Below are positions 31,101 to 41,734 of a DNA stretch of 64,000 nt, in pieces. The first letter of the stretch is position 1; each line of letters opens with the position of its first letter. A model generated the notes under the pieces. The model searched no databases and was not told the origin of the DNA. It worked only from the letters and a program-made list of their open reading frames with translations. The position numbers and the translations under genes were made by a program. The stretch lies in assembly GCA_946406115.1 (NCBI GenBank), contig OX291557.1, positions 2,698,501 through 2,762,500 on the forward strand, read 5' to 3'. This DNA comes from Apoda limacodes (lineage: Eukaryota; Arthropoda; Insecta; Lepidoptera; Limacodidae).

Positions 31101-34100
31101 TGTCTAGTAACTTTGAATTCAGTACATCCATTCTAATATTATAAATGGGAAAGTGTGTGTGTCTTTTTGTTTGTCCGTCTTTCACGGCAAAATGGAGCGA
31201 CGAATTGACGTGATTTTTTAAGTGGAGATAGTTGAAGGGATGGAGAGTGACATAGGCTACTTTTTATCCCAAAAAATTCCAAAAGTTTTCGCGGGAATAA
31301 CTTAAACCGAGCTTAAACGAACTATAGCTATAGCTACAGCTTGCTATAGCAAATTTCATTAGTATAATAATAAATGAGTAATTTAAGAAATCCATGCTGA
31401 TAACCAAATTTAGGGCAGCCGGAGCCGCAGGCAAAATATAGTTCATTATATATTGTTATTGAGTGGTCATGACAGAACTGCTGTTGACATTTAGCACTAA
31501 CAACATTTATTTTTTTATCATTCTACCTTGGTTATATATGGCATCTTTTATAAGTTGAAGAAGGACCACCTCTGGATGTGGAACTAGTTTCTCAACTGGA
31601 ATTTTTGACTGCACCAGACTTGGGATAGATATTCTATCCTATATAGACAGTTTACGCTGACTTGAATGCGTAGAATTCATTTTTTAGACATGTCTGATAT
31701 AGGGGCTTGGAATGCAAGGGGTGCATTACCTTTCAAATCATCATCACTAGGGGTCACAAAACTGGTTTTACCAAAATTGAAAGGTGGGTGAACCAGGGTT
31801 ACACATATTTAGTTTAGATTATTATATATTATGTTTTAGATAAGTAAGAATTAAATTTTATTCTGTCATACATTCCAAAAATTTTGATACATGTATATAA
31901 AAATGTATTTTTGTTGTTTGTTCTCTAATATTTATCTAATTACCCTGAAACTTTGGTGAGTTTTTGTGCACATGATCATATTCACAAAAAGTGCTTATCC
32001 TATGCATTAAAATCTGAAACCGATTTTTAACATACCTCCGGTTTCATGACCTCTAGTTATGACGCGTTATAGACTTCAACATTATGTGTACTGTGGCGGC
32101 AGAAATTCTGTCACATAATATTATCATACCAGAGTATTGTAGTATTAATATTTTATGTAGTATTGTGTGTTGTACTGTGTTTTCAACAATATTATTATTA
32201 TTTAGACAAACCAGAAAAAATGATTTAGATTTTGCTTTAATTTAAAAAGCGATGTTCTAGATAAAATTTTAAATAGGTTATAAAACAAACTAAATGAAAC
32301 AGCTGATGAGACATATAGTGCAATAAACTTTTCTGAACCGGTGCACGGTCTAAAATCACATATCACTACAGTCACCATATTGAAATGGTGTAAACTTACA
32401 ATGACACTAGCAACCAAACACCCAAGGTCAGAAGGTTTTAGTTAAAGTTTGTTGCACTGTACATTATTTTGTAATTACATAAAACCTTGAATTGCGACAG
32501 TTGTTTATATAGAGGCCGACATCCATAGCATATATAATAAAAACTATAGTTTTGTCTTGTTCTCTCTCTGTTCGTATCGACGCCCCCATGCAATAACTCA
32601 GTAATGTATAGTAAGAACTGGGTTATTATACTGTTTTTTTTTATCTAAAATTTAGCATCTATTTATTGCCTTGGATTCATGGATGCAATATTTTTTGAGA
32701 TTTTACATTAATACTTTGTGAAAAATATCCCCATGACATTTTAATTGCACGGAACTTAAACTGCGTATTTACGCGATCTAGTCTGTTTCATATTTTTTAA
32801 CAGTTGCTGCATAGAAGATTATAATAAAAATATCTGCTATCATCAATTTATAGCTATTGCGTGCGCGACAGTACTCATGCGCAAACATCCCCTCCACATT
32901 TCGCTCACCGCTAGACTTAATGTGCCGCGGCCTATACTTAGAATGCTATAATTAGAACATCTGGGTGAAACAGATGACAAAAGTGTGGTGAGGCGGTGCG
33001 GTGGGGAAGGGGGTGCTTCCCTAGATATTGCATATTATGATGGTGAAGCCAACCATGGTTAACATATAGATTATTTACTGGTTGACGTAATGTATGGTCC
33101 ACATACACGTTTTCACAATATAACTACATTATTTTCGACAGCCCTAATTGTCCAGTATTTAAGATGATGAACTTTCCGTGTGGGGCCCTACTGTTCCGGC
33201 GCTGTGTGTTTTAGTGTTATGATCTGATTTATGGCGCAAGGAAAGCTGAAGAACCATCCTGATTATTAGTTCCCATGGGGATAAATTTAACATTTACATA
33301 CTACTATATTTCCTACATGTAACTTGATTTTGGCATTGAGATAGCTGTAGGGACTGACAGAAACAGAAAATACACTTATAAGATTGAGAGAAAACATTAA
33401 CTTAACTACTGAAATAAATATCAGATATTTTGATATTTATTTAAATATTTGATATTTTTGAACCCTTGTATACATACACCTACGTGAATGAATATGCTTT
33501 ACTGACTAATATCTAAATTCCTCCTTAATTTTGACCAAAGTGCGCTTATTATTTATTATTGGCGCTTTTATTACTTTACGTCCCATCACGACGGGAGAGG
33601 GCTTCTATAATAACGGATATGTTTTATTTTTTAGGTTCCTTCAATACAATAATGCAGTTGTGGCGGAATGACAGCAGTTGCAATATTAGGAAGATTATTT
33701 TATTAATTCTTTCTTTAAAATTATCTTACAGGTGGAGAAAAGGCGAGATGAATATGTAAGAAATAGAAGAAACACACGATCTACAATGGTAGACTGCATT
33801 AGGAACATACCACAGGCTGATTTGACTCAGAAACAAGTTAAAATTGATACTAAAAGGGAGAAGTTGGAAAAATGGAAACAAGAAAAAGAAAAGAGGAAAA
33901 GAGAAGTTAATTGTAGAAAGAAGAAACCTTTTGTTATTGGAATTGTACATGCACCTTTGAATTATGTCCCTCCTCCACCAGTTCTAAAGCAAATGCCTAG
34001 TACTTCAGGACGAGTAACAAGATCACAAGCAATTAAAAAGCCAATTCTTACAACAAATACGAGTGCTAGGGAAAGAAATAACAATAAAAACAACATGAAA

Positions 34101-37100
34101 TCATTTGCACCAGAAAATGCATTATTTTGTCCCCCAAAATTGAAAATAACCAAAGCCCCTATTTTAGAACCGTTCAAACATAATGACAGATCTAAAAAAG
34201 CTATACAAAGTTTCACATTTAACCCGATAGTGCCACAAAAAGTAGAACTATCTAGCAAAGGCACATCGCAGAACTTAAAGAACAAATTCGTAAAACATTC
34301 AGAAATAAAACAAGCTAAAGAGAATGATAGAACAACCAGACAGGCAGTAATGCAGCATTCTAAAAGTAAAAGCTCCGAGTCAGAAGACAAATCGGATTTA
34401 GAACAAATTAAAAAGATAACCAAACCAAGAAAAAACACTAGCAGAAAATCAATACAGCATAACAATGTTGAAACACCTGCAGAGAATGAAGAGAACTTAA
34501 AGAAGTTAAAACAATTAATACCAAAAAGTGAATCTAATTCAGAGGAAAAGCTTAGGTCTCCAAAGACCCCAGACCAGACTATTGAATTGAATATAGTGAG
34601 TCCCGCTAAAACACCTCCTCAGGTCACTGTGTCACGTGGCAAGGATCAGGCACGGCGAGAAATGAAAATGAAAATACAAGAAGGTACAATTTATTTATGA
34701 TGATATGTTAATGATCTATTTTTATGATCTAAAATTTCCCTATACATATATATATATATAGAGTATCTATCTATGGTAATATAATTAGGAGAGAGTGTAC
34801 TCAAGTTTGCTTGTTTATCTATGTTGTACCATTTGATTAATGTGGCTTACATACTCCAAGAAAGAAACTCCAGAAAATTTAAGGTTTGTTTTCTATGACA
34901 GTGTTGCCGGCATTTTTCAAGAAAGTGTTGGGCTCTTGTTGTCCAATTAACTGTATACCTTGTTAGTAATTTTATAAACAAACTGTAGGTTACAGTAATT
35001 TAGTGATTGTTAAATATTATTTAATGATTGGTCAATCGGACACAAACAAATTAAAGAAATTAAAGAAATATAATGAATCCAGAATTCACTAGGATTGTAT
35101 TCCTTTATATAATATCTTGTCTGCACCAGTATGCTCCCAAATGTCTTTTTTGGTTTTCTTTTTTGTATTTTTTTTTTAATTTCGTGTTGAATTGAGTTTT
35201 TTTTTTGTTTAATATTCAAATTTTTTGTCACCATCACCAAGTTAATATCACGACTTATATCTATCTTTTTTAACTACTGGTGAAAACTAAAAATGGTTTA
35301 TATCATATAATAAAATATTCTAATATGTATAATATATATATATAAATAATAAAATTAATATATGTAAAAATAATAATATTAAAAACAAATTGGTTATATC
35401 AGAGGAATTATTTATTCAGGGTTTTTTGAAGAAGACGCCAGTGACATGGACAATGTTAAACACATTCGTCGCCAGTATGAGTCCGAGATGCTGCGGATCG
35501 CCGCCATGTGTGATGCCTGGGATAAAATCTCCCACGAAACAGAGCTGCCAGAAAATGTGCATGTAAGAATCATTCTTATTGTATACCGATATCTTCTGCG
35601 TGTTGCCGTAGAATAGTTATTAGTGGAGTCACCCACTCCATGCGTGAGTGTTATATTATATTAACATATGGTTTTAATTTTATAGATAAATTCTTATTTT
35701 GATAGGATCTATTATTAGCTGCTGTTGGCCAGTCTCGTCTGCTGATGTCAAAGAGACTCCAGCAGTTTGCGGGGCTACTAGTGCGGTGCGAGAACCCATC
35801 CACTGACTCTGCTCTGGTCACCCCTGCCGACCTACAGGGATTTTGGGATATTATTTACATGCAGGTAATAAATAAATTGAAAAGCAAATGATATAAATCT
35901 TCAGGCTGCCCATAGTAACTTAAAAGTGGAGGCCTGGCACTGGCATTTATCTATCAACTTTATTATATGCAATAATACTGTCTACATTTATATGACCATC
36001 CTGTGAGTTTACCTTTTCCATCTATATCTATCTATATACAGTTGCGGTCATAGAATTAGGAATGATTGTTAATTAGACATTATTGTGAAATTTAAATGTT
36101 TATAATTAAGATTTCATTGCTCCTTGAAAAATCTAGACTATGCTGCTACATAGTACATTTACAAACTAAAAATAATATTAATTACATACTACTTAAAAAT
36201 AATATTAAGTAGTATGTCCTTGACCGTGGATAACTGAGTGTCAGTGACGCGGCATTGACGCTATTAATTATTTTGGCAGGTTTCCGTTGATATAAGGTTC
36301 CACTCATCTACAAAAGCATTGAACATTAATTTATGTTACCATTCCGTCTGTTTGACAATTTCTTTTTAACTTAACACCGAAGATGTTAAATGGGATTTAG
36401 ATCTGGGTTATTTGGTGGACTTGTTGACGACTGGCCACCAAATAACACTGTTACCTGTTGGTTGTCAAGGAATCTTTTAACAGTAACTGCCGTTTGTTTC
36501 GGGTCATTATCATGCTGGAATGTCCAAATTACTGGAAGATTATCATCTGCGTATGGCAGCAAACATTCTTCAAGTATCTTTTTATATTGGTATTGATCCA
36601 TGTTGCCTTGAATTAGCCTAGTAGGTGGTATAGTCCCATATAAGTAAAGGAAACTGGTATTGTACCAGAAGAATTCATATATAAAAAAAACCATTGAGCA
36701 ACTTTCCTATAGAAATAAGAGTTTTAAACATAAACTTGCCATGTGCCCTGGCTAGCAATTCTACTGGTAGTTTATAATAAACAAAAATATGAAGGTAACA
36801 ATAATTATATGCGTACTTGTCAGCTTGAAGGCGGGGGCCGTTTTACAGATAACGGGTACTAAATTTTGGCTCACGCCTACAAAACATCCCAATATATACA
36901 AGTGTGCGTATATAAACTTTGCGCGCATATTACACATTCTTATGTTGTGTGTAGATACGCCAAGATGTTAAATACCTAAAAATGTATTATGTTGCGTTAA
37001 AATAGCAATGCTGGTTTTATTATGTGTTTTATACAGTATTATTAGTAATCACTTATTACTGCCAGATGTTTTCCGTGGTCTGAAACTTCTGCCATATTGT

Positions 37101-40100
37101 TTAAAGGCTTGTGCAAAAATGAGGAAACCCACGTCATAGTAGTAAGCTTGAATTTTATGTATATTATTAGGGCGATTATTTTAAGGCCCCTTGTAATCGG
37201 CCAGACCAAGAGAAGACATCTCGCCAGACACTATAAAATAATCACACAGGACCTGATGAGTATGAGCATGAAGGCATTATATCGGGTGGATGTTTCGCCC
37301 TTGGAAAGCGTCTGGCAGCATTGTGTTTAAGTTTCTAATAAGAATATGTACTTAGTAAAACATAATATAAATACCAGTTACGCTACTTTAACGTAAAAAG
37401 TACGAATTTTTGTGCCTTCAGTACCTGTTATCTAAAACAGAGGGCCCACTTTGAAGCTGGCAAAAATATGCATCAATTTTTCATCTATATATTATTTATT
37501 TATCTGAAAATATTAGTCAAGCTAAAATGACGTAGGTCTGGGGAGTCAGGGATCACTCTCTATAGTTTTTGTACAATTTTGTAATCTACAATTCAAATAT
37601 CAATATTTATTTCCTTAGTGTTTTAATACCTTAAAATCACAACTATATTTTTATTTATTTTGATTCCTTTATATTTTTGATGTGGTAGTTATATGCTCTT
37701 GCATTAATTAACTTGCTCGTATTTGACGTTTTTTTGATATGTGTTACAGATTGAAGACATTGATATGAGATTCAAGAAACTAGAAGAGTATCAAGCTAAC
37801 AACTGGATTGAGAAGCAGTCGGTTCAGAAGAAGAAAGTTAACAAGACTGTTACAGCAAAGGAGCCGGTGCGGAATGTGACGGGGCCCAGTCGTATGAGAG
37901 ATTTCATAGCAGGTATGTGACTCCTGTTACGCACCACACTAATTTCTTCTAAAAGCGATTGACAGAATAAACTACATTAATCCAAAATATTTTAACAAAG
38001 ACAAATATTAATTTATAGAATTATGGTAGTTTATTTAAGTTCCTGTGCTTAAAGACTGAGCAAAGCTCTTTGTGTTGCCATCCATTACAGGAATACACGA
38101 GAGGCATGGTGTAGGAATGTGGCAGTGTGGTTCTTTAAAACTGGTATCTTATGAACTACCAGCGATATTGCTCATAGGCTTAAGCCTTCTTTAGAGTCGT
38201 CACAACTTGTAGTTGGGAGACTTGAGGAGTTTTAGCCTATGTACAGTATTATCGACCATTACTTGCAAGAATCAGCGTTATTCTACACAATGTGTTACAT
38301 TTATTTAGAAAGATTTTGCATTGAAGCATGTGTTCACAGCAATCTACTATTTATCAATTTAGCATTAAATCAATTATGTATGTGGTTTTTAATTGCTTTA
38401 GTGTTTTCCTTTTATTTATTAATTTTTGATTGAAACTGCGTTTTTTCCTACTTTAACTTTTGATATCAAATCTTTAGTAACAGTTGTTAGGTAACAATCC
38501 AACAGCCACTAGAGCAGGCTGGGTTTTGAAAAGGTTTAGTACCGGAGACTACATTCATTCTATTCTACAGATTTTACAAAAAGCCCGATTAAAAATAGAG
38601 TGGCCTATAAAAAAAAATCTTTGACTCCATTAAAGCCTGGATTCTGAACCTGGTTCTAGATTCCCCTAGAGTGATGATAGAGAATGATGCCCCTGATGTT
38701 GCAAGCGTCCATCAGGCGGACCGCAAGCTTGTTTGCCACTTAACTGCTATGATGTCTATCTGTAAGATGACAAAATGAGTGGAATCCTACCAGTAACTGC
38801 TGTAGCAGAGGAGCTACTGTTTATTTAATTTTGTGTGAAACTTTGCCTGGACTACCCCCAAGTGACGCATGGATGGCTCTTATCTTATGTTTCTTTTCCA
38901 GCCGCAAGAAAAGCAAAGAAGGATAAAGAAGTTCAAGTGGTCCCTGTTGTCTCTGCTGAAGACAAGAACACGTCAGAAACCAAAACGTTCAGCGGAGGGT
39001 TCTTCTCAGTGAGGTCTCCGGTGCGGTCCCCGGCGCCGGGCACGCCTCGAGGCAATGCTAGTCTGCTGAAGACCGTGCTCTCCAGCGAAGCTAAAAAAAC
39101 TATCAGAAGGGTTTGTAGCGATTTTCTCCATTAAAAATAAAAAAGTATAAAAGCATTACTACTTTAGGTATAATATATTTAAGAAAATGGACTTAAAAAC
39201 GAAAAGGACTTTTATTCAAGTAGGTAAAAAAACTAGTTTCGAAATGGTTAGGGTTTTCATTGCTGTTATACATTTAGAGTCTATACTTCCATGCTTAAGA
39301 ATGTTAAGAAAATTAGCAATGTACATTGAAATAATTTAAATGAGGTACTTATACAAAATAATTGAACAACTACCACCTGGCACAAACTTTTTTAGCATTG
39401 GCGCGATGTGTATTATCATTTTAAAAGTATCTCCTTCTGTGTGTTTATAGGTCTTAGAACAGTATGCACAATAAAAGGGACCACTAAACCTATACCTGGG
39501 ACGCCATTCCCTGGCACTGCATTGGTTTTCGCCTTGCAACACAAAGGACAAATTTACTTGATTATGTTGTAGGAAAGCTAAATTAAGTCTAAATATAACC
39601 TAAACCTAAATATAATCTACTAGAGTCATTACCGTTTTTAGGGTTCCGTAGCATAATGGCAAAAAAGCAGAATCTTAATAAATTCGTCATGTCCGTCCGT
39701 TCATATATCAGCCTTATAATTCCGTCGTCTTTGTGAACATTCTAATGAAATTATACAGAGATTTGTCTTTTATGAACTGCCATACAGATATGCTATGGAC
39801 ATTAAAAAAAAAATCTTAAGGGGTAATTCTCCGTCAGTCTTTACATTGAACCGAGAGATGAAAAAACATTTTTTTTTCGTGCACTTCATCATGTGGCGTA
39901 CCGTTGAATAGGGCTTTAAAAATGCGTTTAATGTTCTTAAGAAACTTTTCTCTAAAATTTATGGAGATGGCAGCACATAGAGGCCAGAACAACGTCTGCC
40001 AGGTCAGCTGTCAACATATTTAAATCTTGTGGCATTTAACTTGCAGAATAGAGCAACTTTTAACTTTAAATTAGTATCTATTATCATTTGTCGACTCCAT

Positions 40101-41490
40101 AGCTCAGGGGGTATGATCCGGCTGCTGAATCGAGGGGCGTGAATTCGATTCCCGCACAAGGCAGACATTTATTATTTACGTTTGTCTTAAGACTGGGTTT
40201 TTTCTATGTATAATGTATGTATGTATGTATTTGCAAAAAAGTTTGCTTAGTTTAAAACCAGATGACTCGGATAAAATATATATAGTTAAAATGTATTTTT
40301 TTTTTAATATGTAGTTTTTGTAGATTGGAATAAACTTATTGTTGAATTTGTAAATTTGCCTAAAATCTTAAACTTTTCTCACTGGTAGTTGTTTCAGACA
40401 AGAGAAAATTTTTTTCGTCTCGTTTTTTTAAATCCCTCACTGTGCTCTTGCAATTCTAGACTACTTTGCTAGCTCGGGATTTAAACTCGGCCCCTTCACC
40501 AAAAAACAACTTTGCTCACTTAAAGAAATAACAAACTTTTCAGGATAACACGTCGTATGCTATGCTTCGGGCGTCCTTGCTGAGTAAAGACATAGAATTG
40601 GATGGGATCTCATTGTTGCCGGTAAGTGTTACGTTTCGTCATTAAATGGTTAAGTTATAGGTTATACTTACCAAGTAGCACAGACGAATATGACATAGAT
40701 GACGGTTGTTTTTTGGTTGGTTTTCTGTTAATATCTGCAGATATTTGGATGAAATTTAGAACAGTGCTAGATTATTTTTTAAACATACTAAGGTGGCAAA
40801 CAAGCACACATTCCCTTTCCCTTTCCTTGTCGTAGGGCGTATAGTGGCTGAGGCAAGAATTGAAACACTTAAACATTTAAATAATTCAGTAAAGCTGTGT
40901 TTGTTTGAAAATGTTTTAGGTTTGCAACTAATTTATTTAATCTCTTTTCGCAGCAAACTCCACAACGTGATATCAACCTATTCGCAACACCAGGACGTAG
41001 CATACTGAAATCGGGCACAAAATCAGTTGGAAAGAAATCTATAAAATTCTTCGAATCGCCCACCGAAACAAACATTCAAGATATAATAATAGCCACAGAC
41101 GACATTGCTAATGAAAATAACCCGAAAGAGGTGACCGAAAGAGAAACAAAGACGGATGCTGAGAGAAATAAGGAAAATGAAAAGAAAGATAGACTTGTAA
41201 GACAAGATGCTACGGAATTTAGTCCAATCACAACACGAAGTCAACGAAGAAAACTGTCGGAAATACAAACACCAAATTTACCAGAACAAATTCAAGGATC
41301 GACCAAGAAATCAAATAAGAAACGTAAAGGAAAGACTCCAGGAACTGAGGAAAACATTAAACAGGAGAAAAGTAAACGTTCCGCTTTTAAAGATAAGTTG
41401 TTACAAGACTTAGAGGCTGGTTTAGAAGAAATATCGCTGGAAACACCGCGGAGATCGTTGCGGACTAGGAAGAGTTTAGTTATGACATGA
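28196..41490 (+). CDS. mars: HURP/DLGAP5 (mars)-like spindle assembly protein, copy 1, nine coding exons, 775 aa
   Basis: Exons: 28196-28199 (ATG plus G), 30837-30919, 33732-34683, 35420-35562, 35706-35864, 37750-37912, 38902-39110, 40544-40621, 40954-41490. All introns have GT/AG ends and all phases join. Residues 2-29 are 'DFDFGALLKNHMIKHKARPT' and on. Residues 30-346 hold a basic coiled segment ('KREKLEKWKQEKEKRKRE') and 'PSTSGRVTRSQA', as in HURP N-termini. About 350-500 form the GKAP/DLGAP homology domain ('AVGQSRLLMSKRLQQFAGLL', 'LQGFWDIIYMQIEDIDMRF'). The tail is Lys/Arg-rich. Family members bind kinetochore fibres near chromosomes and stabilise microtubules in mitosis under Ran and Aurora A control; here the role is by homology. 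A degenerate tandem copy follows at 48822-58980. Confidence 0.88.
29581..29823 (-). CDS. Unidentified 80-aa open frame inside mars intron 1
   Basis: Minus-strand frame 'MADIFSSHRPGKYNDENKRQ' and on, with a hydrophobic segment ('LEWLLCVWTFKYLEENFG') and 'CSWYYGTSTAFIQAILVYMH' near its end. The amino-acid composition looks protein-like rather than random, but I do not recognise a family. It may be a fragment of a mobile-element gene or a small membrane protein; there is no visible partner exon. The adjacent repeat at 29340-29470 suggests a transposon-rich setting. Confidence 0.3.
   Translation of the reverse strand: MADIFSSHRPGKYNDENKRQSRELLKGLEWLLCVWTFKYLEENFGPSYDSNRFAGKSKCSWYYGTSTAFIQAILVYMHKI
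29796..29846 (+). CDS. Possible alternative first exon of mars copy 1
   Basis: Acceptor 'ttttccag' ends at 29795. The exon holds ATG at 29813 and reads 'MSAKFQQNQFT' plus one base, then donor GTAAAA. The single leftover G joins exon 2 in the right phase to make Asp-Phe-Asp-Phe. No counterpart was found in copy 2, and a minus-strand open frame overlaps it, so it is less certain than the ATG|G start. Confidence 0.35.
30837..30919 (+). CDS. mars: mars copy 1, exon 2
   Basis: 83-nt exon with acceptor 'tttttttttaacag' and donor GTATGT. It encodes the conserved N-terminal stretch ending 'PTQFVSVASG'. The copy 2 equivalent (50870-50952) is the same length and encodes the same residues except one Arg-to-Lys change. 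Confidence 0.88.
31131..31443 (+). mobile_element. Helitron-like non-autonomous element in mars intron 2
   Basis: Starts 'ttctaatattataaatggg', contains 'tgtttgtccgtctttcacgg' and 'ataggctactttttatccc', and ends in the hairpin 'gccggagccgcaggc' followed by 'aaaatatagt'. Same layout as 54821-54960 and 59577-59824, with a decayed 3' terminus. Confidence 0.6.
31444..33731. other. mars copy 1 intron 2, remainder
   Basis: No gene seen. A purine/G-rich patch ('gcggtgcggtggggaagg') lies at about 32993-33010. The branch/acceptor region ends 'ttatcttacag' at 33731; copy 2 has the same words before its exon 3. Confidence 0.45.
33732..34683 (+). CDS. mars: mars copy 1, exon 3 (large, basic coiled region)
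   Basis: 952 nt, residues 30-346 plus one base. Begins 'VEKRRDEYVRNRRNTRS', then a strongly charged helix with likely coiled coil (residues about 70-95), 'KKKPFVIGIVHAPLNYVPPP', and a Ser/Thr/Lys-rich disordered part. It ends with the conserved 'KTPPQVTVSRGK' and 'QARREMKMKIQEG'. The frame at 33962-34465 minus is a shadow. Confidence 0.9.
34684..35419. other. mars copy 1 intron 3
   Basis: AT-rich intron with an AT microsatellite at about 34745-34760 and another near 35333-35345. No gene. Confidence 0.6.
35420..35562 (+). CDS. mars: mars copy 1, exon 4 (start of GKAP domain)
   Basis: 143 nt. Encodes 'FFEEDASDMDNVKHIRRQYE' and 'CDAWDKISHETELPENVH', the first helix of the GKAP homology domain. 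Donor GTAAG. The copy 2 exon is 4 nt shorter because of a deletion. Confidence 0.9.
35706..35864 (+). CDS. mars: mars copy 1, exon 5 (GKAP domain core)
   Basis: 159 nt, phase 0 at both ends. Encodes 'DLLLAAVGQSRLLMSKRLQQ' through 'LQGFWDIIYMQ', the most conserved segment of the DLGAP family. It differs from the copy 2 exon at about 11-12 of 159 positions, mostly at silent sites. Confidence 0.92.
36040..36780 (-). mobile_element. Tc1-like transposase fragment in mars intron 5
   Basis: Minus-strand frame 36386-36694 encodes 'GNMDQYQYKKILEECLLPYA', 'WTFQHDNDPKQTAVTVKRFL' and 'NNPDLNPI', the central and C-terminal parts of a Tc1-family transposase. 'acagttgcggtcatagaatt' at 36040 is probably the terminal repeat on the 3' side. 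The N-terminal half and the other terminus are missing. Confidence 0.78.
36781..37749. other. mars copy 1 intron 5, remainder
   Basis: No gene recognised; several short frames have no family signature. Confidence 0.45.
37750..37912 (+). CDS. mars: mars copy 1, exon 6 (end of GKAP domain)
   Basis: 163 nt. Encodes 'IEDIDMRFKKLEEYQANNW' and, after a basic linker, 'VRNVTGPSRMRDFIA'. Donor GTATGT. Copy 2 matches in length and most residues. Confidence 0.9.
38690..38745 (+). mobile_element. LINE 3' tail fragment (family of 1-987) in mars intron 6
   Basis: Contains 'gatgttgcaagcgtccatca' and 'ggcggaccgcaagcttgttt', matching the tail at 895-965 with an internal gap. Confidence 0.65.
38902..39110 (+). 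CDS. mars: mars copy 1, exon 7
   Basis: 209 nt. Encodes 'VVPVVSAEDKNTSETKTFSG' and a proline/serine-rich repeat 'GGFFSVRSPVRSPAPGTPRG', with several SP/TP sites that could be cyclin-dependent kinase targets (inferred). Ends 'SSEAKKTIRR' before donor GTTTGT. Confidence 0.88.
39635..39900 (+). repeat. Dispersed 'gggttccgta' repeat in mars intron 7
   Basis: Contains 'agggttccgtagcataatgg' and 'gtccgtccgttcatatatca', a phrase common in lepidopteran non-coding DNA. A related sequence is inverted at 56040-56140 in intron 6 of copy 2 ('ccatttggcaacggaaccct'). Confidence 0.5.
40091..40235 (+). mobile_element. tRNA-derived SINE in mars intron 7
   Basis: An A-box-like 'tagctcaggggg' (40100-40111) and a B-box-like 'gaattcgattccc' (40141-40153) are in tRNA-like spacing. 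They are followed by a non-tRNA body and a (TATG)n tail at about 40212-40230. A second copy of the family is at 43395-43520, sharing 'gcacaag' and 'acatttattattt'. Confidence 0.65.
40544..40621 (+). CDS. mars: mars copy 1, exon 8
   Basis: 78 nt, 26 residues 'DNTSYAMLRASLLSKDIELD' plus 'GISLLP'; phase 0 at both ends. Acceptor 'cttttcag', donor GTAAGT. The copy 2 exon is equal in length. Confidence 0.88.
40954..41490 (+). CDS. mars: mars copy 1, last coding exon (C-terminal basic tail)
   Basis: 178 residues and TGA at 41488-41490. Begins 'QTPQRDINLFATPGRSILKS', a short conserved motif, then acidic/basic disordered sequence, and 'SPITTRSQRRKLSEIQTPNL' and 'SLETPRRSLRTRKSLV' at the end. The tail is lysine/arginine-rich, as in microtubule- and chromatin-associated proteins. 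Confidence 0.9.
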   Translation, partial: QTPQRDINLFATPGRSILKSGTKSVGKKSIKFFESPTETNIQDIIIATDDIANENNPKEVTERETKTDAERNKENEKKDRLVRQDATEFSPITTRSQRRKLSEIQTPNLPEQIQGSTKKSNKKRKGKTPGTEENIKQEKSKRSAFKDKLLQDLEAGLEEISLETPRRSLRTRKSLVMT

Positions 41491-41728
41491 ATATTGTTGT
41501 TATTAAGCTATAATAGATTCAAAGAGGTTCCACAAATGAATAGATGTTTAGTTGGAACTGGCAACTAGGCATTTAGGAAAACTATCTAAATGAAGTTGAA
41601 AATATTAAGTAAGGATAGAGTAGATTAGCAAAGAGGCAAATATCGATAAAACCTTAAAATATTTTAATTTGTGTATTCATTTTTATTTCTTGTTTCAATC
41701 CAGTATTACATTTTTGAGTTAGTTTGTT

Positions 41729-41734
41729 ATTAAA
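41729..41734 (+). terminator. Poly(A) signal ATTAAA of mars copy 1
   Basis: ATTAAA 239 nt after the stop codon, in the context 'gttattaaagtact'. The matching place in copy 2 reads 'gtaataaagtatt' with AATAAA, so the signal is conserved between the duplicates. Confidence 0.6.

Noticed and set aside
33962..34465. 167-aa minus frame, hydrophobic, resembling a membrane protein.
   Set aside because: It is the antisense shadow of the lysine-rich exon 3 of mars copy 1; AAA/AAG codons give Phe/Leu on the opposite strand.
40131..40155. The same SINE-like boxes considered as a functional tRNA.
   Set aside because: The A-box to B-box region has mismatches in every stem, and a second decayed copy at 43395 shows it is a repeat family.
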